Source: Streptomyces olivochromogenes (GTDB lineage Bacteria > Actinomycetota > Actinomycetes > Streptomycetales > Streptomycetaceae). Taken from it: DNA of 64,000 nt. Below, piece after piece: positions 7,558 to 14,695 of the stretch (its first letter is position 1; every line of letters begins with the position of its first letter). Made by a program: the position numbers and the translations under genes. The stretch is from the NCBI RefSeq assembly GCF_021538895.1, contig NZ_JADDRL010000008.1, positions 82,936-146,935 of the forward strand, read 5' to 3'. A model generated the notes under the pieces. That model was given only the letters and a program-made list of their open reading frames with translations, ran no database searches and was not told where the DNA came from.

Positions 7558-8712
7558 GTGACGCTCGACGACGACGCTCCGCTGCTGGCGGACCTCATGC
7601 CGTGGTCCGTCGCACCCCTGCGGCCGGGCCGCGCCTGGCCGACGGCGCCCGACGCGGGCTGTCTGAAGGCCCGCTGGGACGCCCTGCTGAAGGCCGACGG
7701 CCCGGACCGGGAGGCCCTGTTCGAGCCGACCCGCTCGCGCACGCTGCACTCGGCGGTGGGACAGCTGCCGGGGCAGTCCAGCGGTACGGAGAAGCTGGTG
7801 CGCGCCTCGGGCCCGTGCCCGGAACCGGTCCGGGTGCTGGCGGCGCCCTTCGACGAGCAGTGGCTGATCCCCGACCACCGGCTGATCGACACGGCGCGGC
7901 CGGAGTTGTGGCGGGTGGCGGACGAACACCAGGTGTTCACGGTGGAGCTGCCCGCCGACGTCCCGGGCCCGCCGCTCCTCGCCACCTCGCAGCTGCCCCT
8001 CCTCCGCGCCGGCCGCATACGTCCGCTCCACCGGCGCCCCGGTGGCCGCGAACCCAACATCGCGCCGGGCCTGTTGGAGTACCTGGGCACCCGACTGGGG
8101 CTGGCGCCCACGCCCGTGGACCTCCTCGCCTGGATCATGGCGGCCGTGCGTCCCGGCCTCACGGTCCCGCTCACCGGGGACGCCGAAGTCTGGTCGGCGG
8201 GCGTCACGTTGGGCCACCGGCTCCTGTGGCTGATGCGCCGCGACGGGGAACGCCCCAAGCTCCCCGGCGGCCGCCGCCCCTACGTCCGCGCCCCGCTGCC
8301 CGCCCGCCCGCTCGCCCTCCACTACGACCGCGACGAGGAGACCCTCCACCTCGACGAGGGCCGCATCTCCCCCGTGCCGCCGGAGGCCTGGGACTTCGAG
8401 TCCGCCGGGGTCCGGGTCCTGGAGCAGTGGTTCACCACCCGCACGACGGCCCCGGCCCCCGGCACGCTGGACGCGATCCGCCCGGCCACTTGGCCCCAGC
8501 CGTGGACGTCGGAACTGCTGGAGCTCATCACCGTCCTGGCCCTGCTGGCGGAACTACGCCCCCAGCAGGCCGAGTTGAGGACGGCGGCGCCGATCACCAC
8601 GACCGAGCTCCACGAGGCGGGCATCCTCCCGGTCCCGGCCCCGGCCCGCCGCCCCGCCTCGGTCCTCGACCACCACGAGGAGGGCCCGGAAGGGCAGTTC
8701 GCACTGATCTAG
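7558..8712 (+). CDS. Orphan type ISP restriction/modification enzyme-like protein (C-terminal specificity domain)
   Basis: 384-aa protein that resembles the C-terminal target-recognition part of type ISP restriction enzymes (LlaBIII/LlaGI class); many streptomycetes carry such a stand-alone gene annotated this way. Seen: the N-terminal module (DLMPWSVAPLRPGRAWP, LFEPTRSRTLHSAVGQLPG) and the body with EPNIAPGLLEYLGTRLG and LLAWIMAAVRPG. I find no helicase motifs, no N6-adenine methylase NPPY/NPPF motif and no nuclease PD-ExK, and no such gene is adjacent. It is therefore not a complete R-M enzyme. Family naming is from recalled annotation; actual role unknown. GTG start at 7558, 35 bp after the GntR stop, suggests co-transcription. 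Confidence 0.7.
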   Translation: MTLDDDAPLLADLMPWSVAPLRPGRAWPTAPDAGCLKARWDALLKADGPDREALFEPTRSRTLHSAVGQLPGQSSGTEKLVRASGPCPEPVRVLAAPFDEQWLIPDHRLIDTARPELWRVADEHQVFTVELPADVPGPPLLATSQLPLLRAGRIRPLHRRPGGREPNIAPGLLEYLGTRLGLAPTPVDLLAWIMAAVRPGLTVPLTGDAEVWSAGVTLGHRLLWLMRRDGERPKLPGGRRPYVRAPLPARPLALHYDRDEETLHLDEGRISPVPPEAWDFESAGVRVLEQWFTTRTTAPAPGTLDAIRPATWPQPWTSELLELITVLALLAELRPQQAELRTAAPITTTELHEAGILPVPAPARRPASVLDHHEEGPEGQFALI

Positions 8713-8973
8713 TCGGCGCCCCGGTCCGGAGGACAGTCCCCGGCCCGCGCTGGAGAGCGGTCCATGGCCGGCTCCGGAGAAGAATCCGCGGCCGACGCCT
8801 GTCCGCGTCCAGCAGCGTGAGACTGCTTCGAGGCCGTCCTTGGGGAAGTCAAGCTGCAGATCCGCGGGAGGCCCGGGGACCGGCCGGTGTACAAGCACCC
8901 ACGGGCCTTCGGTCGGCGCGGCCGCGTCCGGGCAACCAGTCGATGTCACCGTGCCGGTCGGCGCGCGGCGTGT
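8713..8973. other. Gene-free gap, possibly with a decayed ORF
   Basis: 260 bp between the ISP-like gene and the convergent TetR gene. Minus-strand reading gives GPWVLVHRPVPGPPADLQL followed by DFPKDGLEAVS, which looks protein-like but is not sustained and has no ribosome site. I see no clear hairpin terminator. Confidence 0.4.
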
Positions 8974-9696
8974 TCACCGGGCCGCGCGGTCCGGGTCGAA
9001 GGCGTCGAGCACGCGGTCCAGGGCCCGTTGGAACACCGCCTCCAGGTCGATCGGTCCCGCGTCCTCCGCGAAGGCCGCGGCCAGGTGGGGGTAGTCGCCC
9101 GTGGCGATGCGACCGCCCAGATAGGAGATGCGGGCCGCGTTCTCCTGCTCCTCCGACCAGGGCAGGGAGCGGGTGCGTTCCGCGGTCTCCAGTTCGTTGC
9201 GGACGTACGTGGTCACCACGCCGTTGACCATCGCGACGAGCTCCATCCGGGTGCCGTAGGAGACCCCGAGCGGTTCCAGGCAGGCCAGGCAGTGCTCGAT
9301 GTAGCGCAGGGCGTTGGGACTGAAGCCGTAGACGGGGGACATCAGACGGGGCATCCAGGGGTGCCGCCGCATGAGGGCGCGGGTCTGGTGCGCCACCCGG
9401 CGCATGTCGGCCCGCCAGTCCCCGCTCGGCTCCCACAGCTCGTGCTCGCCGCTGATCGCGTCGACCATCAGCTCGTACAGGTCCTCCTTGCGGGGGACGT
9501 AGTTGTACAGCGACATCGTGCCGCAGCCCAGCTCGGCCGCCACGTGCCGCATCGACACCGCGTCCAGACCCCGGGCATCGGCGATCCGCACGGCGGCCGC
9601 CGCGATGTCGTCGCGGGTGTACGCCGGCTTCGGCCCACGTCCCGTGCGCTCGGGGCGCGCCCAGATGACCTCGGGTTCGGCCCCTCGGACTGCCAT
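8974..9696 (-). CDS. TetR family regulator of the divergent efflux pump
   Basis: 240-aa repressor. HTH at about residues 28-75 (YTRDDIAAAAVRIADARGL, then VAAELGCGTMSLYNYVPRKEDLYEL), followed by a TetR_C_1-type ligand domain (residues 90-225), the class that usually binds drugs or polyketides. ATG 9696 has GAGGTGATG upstream. It is divergent from a DrrAB-type ABC exporter, and two near-identical palindromes lie between and just inside the pump gene. This is the classic layout for a drug-induced self-regulated efflux operon. The inducer is unknown. Confidence 0.92.
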   Translation of the reverse strand: MAVRGAEPEVIWARPERTGRGPKPAYTRDDIAAAAVRIADARGLDAVSMRHVAAELGCGTMSLYNYVPRKEDLYELMVDAISGEHELWEPSGDWRADMRRVAHQTRALMRRHPWMPRLMSPVYGFSPNALRYIEHCLACLEPLGVSYGTRMELVAMVNGVVTTYVRNELETAERTRSLPWSEEQENAARISYLGGRIATGDYPHLAAAFAEDAGPIDLEAVFQRALDRVLDAFDPDRAAR

Positions 9697-9722
9697 CGAT
9701 CATCACCTCGACCACCATGCTA

Positions 9723-9743
9723 GTTACGTACACCGTACGTAGT
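9723..9743. promoter_or_regulatory. TetR operator 1 (efflux promoter region)
   Basis: GTTACGTAC-ACC-GTACGTAGT. The inner seven bases of each arm are a perfect inverted repeat about a 3-bp centre. It sits in the divergent promoter region, 27 bp from the TetR start and 17 bp from the ABC ATPase ATG. Confidence 0.75.
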
Positions 9744-9759
9744 GCGCTATGGTCGACCC

Positions 9760-10716
9760 ATGGCTACTACGTACGCTGTACTTAGTGAAGGTCTGGAGAA
9801 GCGCTACGGCGCTGTGCACGCCCTGCGCGGCCTGGATCTGGCCGTGGCGCGGGGCTCGGTCTGCGGGCTGCTCGGGCCGAACGGGGCCGGGAAGACCACG
9901 GCCGTACGGCTGTTGACGACCCTGCTGCGGCCCGACGGCGGCTCGGCCCGGGTCGCGGGGCACGACCTGGTGCGGGAGGCGGCGTCCGTGCGGCGCCGGA
10001 TCGGCGTCACGGGGCAGTACGCCTCGGTCGACGGGGACCTGACCGGGCGGGAGAACCTGCGGATGTTCGCCCGGCTGCACCGGGTGCGCGGACCGGCCGA
10101 GCGGGCCGCCGAGCTGCTGGAGCGCTTCGGGCTGACCGAGGCCGCCGACCGGCCGGCGTCCACGTACTCGGGCGGGATGCGCCGCCGGCTGGACCTCGCG
10201 GCCAGCCTCGTCCGCCGGCCCGAGGTGCTGTTCCTCGACGAACCGACCACCGGTCTCGACCCGGCGAGCCGCAACCGGATGTGGGACGCCGTGCGCGAGC
10301 TGAAGGCGGACGGCACGACCGTGCTGCTGACCACGCAGTACCTGGAGGAGGCCGACCAACTCGCCGACGACATCGCCCTGATGGACCGGGGCCGGGTCGC
10401 GCACACCGGCTCGCCCGCCCACCTCAAGGCGCTCGTCGGAAGGTACGCGGAGGTCGTCGTCGCCGAGCCGGACGCGCTGGTGCGGGCGGCCGCGGTGCTC
10501 GACCGGCTGACCGGCGGCGAGCCCGCGTTCGACCACGACCGCAACGCCGTCGGCGTCGTCACCACCGACCCGACGCTCACCCTCCCCCGCCTGGTGCGCG
10601 AACTCGACGCGCGGGACGTGCCGTTGCTCGACGTGAGCATCCGGCAGCCGACGCTCGACGACGTCTACCTGCGGCTCACGGGGCAGTTGGCCGAGGGCAA
10701 GGAGTTGGTGGCATGA
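9760..10716 (+). CDS. ABC exporter ATPase, daunorubicin-resistance (DrrA) family
   Basis: 318-aa ATPase for a drug-type exporter. Walker A GPNGAGKTT near residue 40, signature YSGGMRRRLDLAASL near 137, Walker B VLFLDEPTTGLDP near 157, H-loop LLTTQYLEEADQLAD near 190, and a DrrA-type C-terminal extension ending in RQPTLDDVYLRLTG. The ATG at 9760 is preferred; a GTG at 9742 would add six residues inside operator 1. The second TetR operator lies within codons 3-9, an unusual position implying repression by blocking elongation or early initiation. The stop overlaps the permease start as ATGA. Confidence 0.95.
   Translation: MATTYAVLSEGLEKRYGAVHALRGLDLAVARGSVCGLLGPNGAGKTTAVRLLTTLLRPDGGSARVAGHDLVREAASVRRRIGVTGQYASVDGDLTGRENLRMFARLHRVRGPAERAAELLERFGLTEAADRPASTYSGGMRRRLDLAASLVRRPEVLFLDEPTTGLDPASRNRMWDAVRELKADGTTVLLTTQYLEEADQLADDIALMDRGRVAHTGSPAHLKALVGRYAEVVVAEPDALVRAAAVLDRLTGGEPAFDHDRNAVGVVTTDPTLTLPRLVRELDARDVPLLDVSIRQPTLDDVYLRLTGQLAEGKELVA
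9766..9786. promoter_or_regulatory. TetR operator 2 (inside the first codons of the ABC ATPase gene)
   Basis: ACTACGTAC-GCT-GTACTTAGT, arms matching at 8 of 9 positions and matching operator 1. The two sites are 43 bp apart, close to four helical turns, so both could be held on one DNA face. This one encodes residues 3-9 (TTYAVLS) of the pump ATPase. Confidence 0.75.
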
Positions 10717-11495
10717 GCGCGTGGGCGTACGACGGCACCGCGATGCTGGGCCGCCAGCTGCGGCGGCTGCGGAACAATCCCGGGCTCGTGGTCCTCACCC
10801 AGACCATGCCGGTCACCATGCTGCTGTTCTTCGGGTACGTCTTCGGCAGCGCGCTCGCGATGCCCGGCCGGGAGTACCGCTCCCTCCTCGTCCCGGGGCT
10901 GCTGGTGGCGACCGCCGCCAACGGGATCATGACGGGCATGTTCCAGGCGGCCCAGGACACCCACCGGGGCGTGACCGACCGCTTCCGCACACTGCCGATG
11001 AGCCGGGCCGCCGTGCCCCTGGGCCAGGCGGTGGCCGATCTCGTCGTCACGGCCGCGGGCACGGTGCCGTTCCTGCTGGTCGGGCTCGCGGTGGGCTGGC
11101 GGATCGAGGGTTCGGTCCCCGACGCCGTGGACGCGCTCGCACTGCTCCTGCTGTTCCGGTTCGCGTGCACCTGCGCCGGCATCTACCTGGGCCTGCTGAC
11201 CCGCAGCGAGGAGGCCGCCGGTCAGCTGGGCAGCGCCACCTTCATGCTGCCGCTGCTGTCGAACGCGTACATCCCCACCGACAACCTGCCCGGCTGGCTG
11301 CGCACGCTCGCCGAGTGGAACCCGATCAGCGCGGTCACCACGGCCCTGCGGGACCTCTTCGGCAACGCGCCCGCCCCGGGGGGCGCCGCCTGGCCCGTGG
11401 CGCACCCGATCGCCGGGTCGCTCGTCTGGTGCGCCGCGCTGATCGCGGTGTTCCTGCCGCTGGCGGTGCGCCGCTACGCACGGGGCGAGCGATGA
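10713..11495 (+). CDS. ABC-2 type exporter permease (DrrB family)
   Basis: 260-aa integral membrane partner of the upstream ATPase. About six membrane segments can be read (for example VTMLLFFGYVFGSALAM, AVADLVVTAAGTVPFLLV, VDALALLLLFRFACTCAGI, SLVWCAALIAVFLPLAV). The ABC-2 signature region LLVPGLLVATAANGIMTGM is present. The ATG overlaps the ATPase stop (ATGA), so the two are translationally coupled. Together they should form a DrrAB-like exporter of a small lipophilic compound, repressed by the divergent TetR protein. Confidence 0.93.
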   Translation: MSAWAYDGTAMLGRQLRRLRNNPGLVVLTQTMPVTMLLFFGYVFGSALAMPGREYRSLLVPGLLVATAANGIMTGMFQAAQDTHRGVTDRFRTLPMSRAAVPLGQAVADLVVTAAGTVPFLLVGLAVGWRIEGSVPDAVDALALLLLFRFACTCAGIYLGLLTRSEEAAGQLGSATFMLPLLSNAYIPTDNLPGWLRTLAEWNPISAVTTALRDLFGNAPAPGGAAWPVAHPIAGSLVWCAALIAVFLPLAVRRYARGER

Positions 11496-11527
11496 GCGGC
11501 TGCTGACAAAGCCGCCGCCCACGGGAC

Positions 11528-12736
11528 ATGATCCGGTCCATGGACCAGCTCCCCCTGCCCCTGGAGGGCATCACCGTCGTCGCCGTCGAACAGGCCGTGG
11601 CCGCGCCCTTCGCGACCCGGCAGCTCGCCGACCTGGGCGCCCGGGTCATCAAGGTCGAGCGGATTGACGGCGGCGACTTCGCGCGCGGCTACGACACCGC
11701 GGCCCGCGGCCTCGCCTCCCACTTCGTGTGGTGCAACCGCGGCAAGGAGTCCATCGCCCTGGACCTGAAGGACCCGCGCGGACTCGCCGTCGTACGGCGG
11801 CTGGTGACGGACGCGGACGTGTTCGTGCAGAACCTCGCCCAGGGGGCCGCCGCCCGGCTGGGGCTCGACGCGGCGACGCTGTGCGCCGCGCACCCGCGGC
11901 TGGTCGCCGTGGACATCTCGGGGTACGGGGCGTCGGGGCCGTACGCGGACAAGCGGGCCTACGACATGCTCGTGCAGTGCGAGGCGGGCCTGGTGTCGGT
12001 GACCGGGACGCCGGAGCAGCCGGTCAAGGCGGGGATCCCGGCGGCCGACATCGCGGCGGCCATGTACGCCTTCTCGGGGGTGCTCGCGGCCCTGCTGCGC
12101 CGGGCCACCACCGGGCGCGGGGGGCCCGTCGAGGTGTCGATGCTGGAGGCCCTCGCCGAGTGGCTGGGGCACCCTTTGCACCACGCGATGCACGGTGGAA
12201 CTCCCCCGGCGCGCACCGGTCTGGCGCACGCCGTCATCGCGCCCTACGACGCCTATCCGACGGCGGACGGCGGGCGGGTGCTGCTGTCGGTGCAGAACGA
12301 CCGGGAGTGGCGGCGGCTGGCCGAGCGGGTCGTCGGGCGGCCCGAGTTGGGCACGGACCCGGCGTACGCGACGAACGCGGCGCGGGTCGCCCACCGGGAA
12401 CGCACCGACGAGCTCGTCGGGCGGGCGCTGGGCGCGCTGGACACCGACGAGGCGCTGGCGCGGCTGGAGGACGCGGGCATCGCCTGTGCGCGGCTGCGGG
12501 ACCTGCACGAGCTGGCGGAGCATCCGCAGCTGGCGGCACGGGAGCGGTGGCGGGAGGTGGGATCGCCGGTCGGACCGCTGAAGGCGCTGCTGCCGCCCAT
12601 CACGCTGCCGGGCGGGGACGAGGCGCGGATGGGGGACGTACCCGCGCTCGGACAGCACACCGGTGCGCTGCTGCGTGCCGTGGGGATGACGGACGAGGAG
12701 ATCGCAGCATTGCGCCGGGACGGTGTGGCGGCCTGA
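11528..12736 (+). CDS. CaiB/BaiF family (class III) CoA transferase
   Basis: 402-aa CoA transferase (or CoA-linked epimerase). It moves CoA between carboxylic acids through an aspartyl-CoA thioester. The fold signatures are clear: GITVVAVEQAVAAPFATRQL ADLGARVIKVE at the N-terminus, CNRGKESIALDLKDPRG, and AYDMLVQCEAGL containing the likely catalytic D146. The middle region VSMLEALAEWLGHP and the C-terminal AEHPQLAARERWREV are typical. A second ATG at 11540 is an equally possible start. It follows the efflux permease by 32 bp on the same strand, so it could belong to that transcript. Substrate not evident. Confidence 0.92.
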   Translation: MIRSMDQLPLPLEGITVVAVEQAVAAPFATRQLADLGARVIKVERIDGGDFARGYDTAARGLASHFVWCNRGKESIALDLKDPRGLAVVRRLVTDADVFVQNLAQGAAARLGLDAATLCAAHPRLVAVDISGYGASGPYADKRAYDMLVQCEAGLVSVTGTPEQPVKAGIPAADIAAAMYAFSGVLAALLRRATTGRGGPVEVSMLEALAEWLGHPLHHAMHGGTPPARTGLAHAVIAPYDAYPTADGGRVLLSVQNDREWRRLAERVVGRPELGTDPAYATNAARVAHRERTDELVGRALGALDTDEALARLEDAGIACARLRDLHELAEHPQLAARERWREVGSPVGPLKALLPPITLPGGDEARMGDVPALGQHTGALLRAVGMTDEEIAALRRDGVAA

Positions 12737-12746
12737 GCGCGGGCCC

Positions 12747-13022
12747 TCAGTGCTTGTTGCCGCCGAACAGCGAGCGGCGCAGGCGGCGCAGCGGTGCGAA
12801 GAGGGAGACACGGCGGACCCGTGCACCCCGGTCGCTGCGCGTGTGCGCGGTGTCACGCGCGGTCAGCTCAAGCATCAGCGACGTCGCCTCGGCCACCTTC
12901 TGCTGCGGCACGGCGGGACCCGCCAGCACCGAAAGATGGCGGTCGAGGCGCGAACTGGTCGCGCTGCTCCCGCAAGTGATCGCAGGGACCCTCGCCCTGC
13001 TGCGCACTGTTATCTGCTCCAT
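12747..13022 (-). CDS. Conserved actinobacterial hypothetical protein, 91 aa
   Basis: Small basic protein, MEQITVRSRARVPAITC at the start and RRLRRSLFGGNKH at the end. ATG 13022 is preceded by GGGGAGTGAC, a good ribosome site; the longer frame to 13154 is not needed. The centre (VPQQKVAEATSLMLELTARD) is a likely amphipathic helix. No known motif. It sits directly downstream of the anti-sigma gene on the same strand (115-bp gap) and is convergent with the CoA transferase gene, ten bases away. It could be co-transcribed with the sigK locus, but nothing in the sequence shows its job. Confidence 0.75.
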   Translation of the reverse strand: MEQITVRSRARVPAITCGSSATSSRLDRHLSVLAGPAVPQQKVAEATSLMLELTARDTAHTRSDRGARVRRVSLFAPLRRLRRSLFGGNKH

Positions 13023-13137
13023 GTCACTCCCCACCCGTACGAGTCCACCCGGCCCGGGCAGGGTAACCCTATCGCCCCAACCGGGCATGCGGGTATCACG
13101 CCCACAGGATTCACCTTCCCTGTAAAGGGGTTGACGA

Positions 13138-13950
13138 TTACTCTCCGAATCCAACTGATTTCAGGGCGAGTTGGACAACAGGCTGCGTGGTGGGCTGTGG
13201 TGACCCTCCGTCAGGTTCCACGGTTACAGCGAGTGACGTCGCTGACCTGCTGAGACCTTTCGCCACCAAGGGAGTGTCACCCGCGAAGAGACCGAGGGAG
13301 CGCGGTTGCGCATGGGGGCGCATGAGCCAGAGCTGGCGCACCCGTCCGCCGGGCGGCGTCTCGTATCCGCTGAGCGTGACGACGGCCTGCCCCTCGGAGG
13401 CGGAAGCGATCACTCCGATACTTCGGCCCTGCGCGTCCTTTCCGCTGCTCGCGCGGGCGTCGGAAGCCGTCAGAACGTGGGCGATCTCACGTGCCCGGTC
13501 CCGCTCGGCGTCGAGCTGGTCCCGAGTCTGTCCGGCCTGGACCGCGAACAGCCCGGCGACGACGAGGGCGGCCGCCGCGGTGGCCGTGGCGAACGGGACG
13601 AACAGGGGGCGCGGGCGGGGCGTTCGGGCGCGTGCGGGCGGCGGCTGCGTGCCCCAGACGTGCGGCGGCAGTTGGGGGGCGTGCTCGGCGGCGGGGGCGG
13701 GTTCCTGCGGAATCGTGCGTACGGCGGTCAGCACCCGGTCGCGCAGCGCGGCCGGTGCCGGGGCGGCCGTGGACCAGGCGAGGCGCACCGCGTCCTCGGA
13801 CAGGGCGCGCACCTCGGCGGCGCAGCGGTCGCAGTCCGCGAGGTGCTTCTCGAAGCGGCGCCGCTCGCCGGGGTCGAGGGCGTCCAGCGCGTAGGGGGCG
13901 GCGAGGGAGTGCAGATCCTCGCGGTGGAACAGCTTGTCGAGGACGCTCAT
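13138..13950 (-). CDS. rskA: Anti-sigma-K factor (RskA-like, zinc-associated anti-sigma domain)
   Basis: 270-aa membrane protein that should hold the partner sigma factor. The N-terminal ZAS domain has H36-x3-C40-x2-C43 (EKHLADCDRC). One membrane helix follows at about residues 118-139 (FVPFATATAAAALVVAGLF). The outer part (150-270) is the RskA domain (YETPPGGRVRQLWLMR, LAVTVEPDGGSPQPTTQPV). In the M. tuberculosis family, release of the sigma factor involves proteolysis of the anti-sigma factor. The ATG at 13950 overlaps the sigma stop as ATGA, so the pair is translationally coupled. The six extra residues of the longest frame are unnecessary. Confidence 0.93.
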   Translation of the reverse strand: MSVLDKLFHREDLHSLAAPYALDALDPGERRRFEKHLADCDRCAAEVRALSEDAVRLAWSTAAPAPAALRDRVLTAVRTIPQEPAPAAEHAPQLPPHVWGTQPPPARARTPRPRPLFVPFATATAAAALVVAGLFAVQAGQTRDQLDAERDRAREIAHVLTASDARASSGKDAQGRSIGVIASASEGQAVVTLSGYETPPGGRVRQLWLMRPHAQPRSLGLFAGDTPLVAKGLSRSATSLAVTVEPDGGSPQPTTQPVVQLALKSVGFGE

Positions 13951-14489
13951 GCGACACCTCCCAGGCACTTGCGCAGCTGGGTGAGTCCGTCGCGCATACG
14001 GGTCTTGACGGTGCCCAGCGGCAGGGAGAGCCGCTCGGCCACCTCACGGTATGTATAGCCGTCGTAGTAGGCGAGTGTCACGGATTGTCGTTGGAGGGCG
14101 GTGAGCCGGTCCAGGCAGCGCCGCACCCACTCGCGTTCGAGTCCGGCCTCGACCTCTTCGGAGACCTGGTCGAAGGCGGGGTGGTGGGCGCGCTGGGCCT
14201 CGCGCTGTTCGCGTTCGCCGGCCGCGCGGGCGCTGCGCACCCGGTCGACGGCGCGGCGGTGGGCGAGGGTGAGGACCCAGGAGAGGGCGCTGCCCCGGCC
14301 GGGGTCGAACCGGGAGGCGGAGCGCCACAGTTCGAGCAGCACCTCCTGGGCGACCTCCTCGGACTGGGCGGGGTCGCGCACCACGCGCCGCACGAGCCCG
14401 AACACCGGCCCGGACACCAGCCCGTACAGCTGCTCAAAGGCTTTCTGATCACCGCCGGCGACCAGCACCAGCAGCTCGTCCGCCTCCAC
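13947..14489 (-). CDS. sigK: ECF RNA polymerase sigma factor SigK
   Basis: 180 aa from GTG 14489. Region 2 at about residues 18-85 (AFEQLYGLVSGPVFGLV, SEEVAQEVLLELWRSASRFD, ALSWVLTLAHRRAVDRVR) and region 4 at 118-172 (LQRQSVTLAYYDGYTYREVA, LPLGTVKTRMRDGL) mark the SigK-type ECF group. The longest frame starts at 14555, but a good ECF promoter (14538-14565) overlaps the codons of its two candidate ATGs. The GTG is preceded by GAGAGGGGGACAGG and fits a start about 42 nt downstream of that promoter. The stop overlaps the anti-sigma start. It is divergent from the DUF4331 operon, its probable target. Confidence 0.93.
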   Translation of the reverse strand: MEADELLVLVAGGDQKAFEQLYGLVSGPVFGLVRRVVRDPAQSEEVAQEVLLELWRSASRFDPGRGSALSWVLTLAHRRAVDRVRSARAAGEREQREAQRAHHPAFDQVSEEVEAGLEREWVRRCLDRLTALQRQSVTLAYYDGYTYREVAERLSLPLGTVKTRMRDGLTQLRKCLGGVA

Positions 14490-14537
14490 CCTGTCCCCCT
14501 CTCTTCGGCCGCAAGGGCCCCGTCCCGTCACACCAGA

Positions 14538-14565
14538 CATTCGCAACGAACGCACCTCCGGATGG
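14538..14565 (-). promoter_or_regulatory. Autoregulatory ECF promoter of sigK
   Basis: On the minus strand: CCATCC at 14565-14560, a 16-nt spacer, then CGAATG at 14543-14538. This looks like the CCATCC / CGAAT type element I associate with mycobacterial SigK promoters. Predicted start of transcription is near 14531. It overlaps the upstream ATG codons of the longest sigK frame, which makes those starts unusable from this promoter. Confidence 0.6.
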
Positions 14566-14628
14566 GGTTACGGATCGGCGGGCCGAAAACGCGGGTCGCA
14601 GAAGTCCAAAAGATTTTTTCCGTCCGAC

Positions 14629-14657
14629 CAATCCGATCGGGTGCTCCGCTCCGTATA
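14629..14657 (+). promoter_or_regulatory. Candidate SigK-dependent promoter of the DUF4331 operon
   Basis: CAATCC at 14629-14634, a 17-nt spacer and CGTATA at 14652-14657, similar to the sigK promoter element. The DUF4331 ATG at 14696 follows after about 38 nt, with CGGAGG as the ribosome site. The match is weaker than the sigK one. Confidence 0.4.
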
Positions 14658-14695
14658 CCCGTCCGTCAGGCAAGTTGGCACGGAGGACGGACGGC

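Noticed and set aside
7602..9227. 541-codon ORF over the ISP-like gene
   Set aside because: Arg/Pro/Gly shadow of the gene at 7558-8712; it also crosses into the convergent TetR gene.
13947..14555. Longest sigK frame from ATG 14555
   Set aside because: Its first codons overlap the likely sigK promoter; the GTG at 14489 has a better ribosome site.
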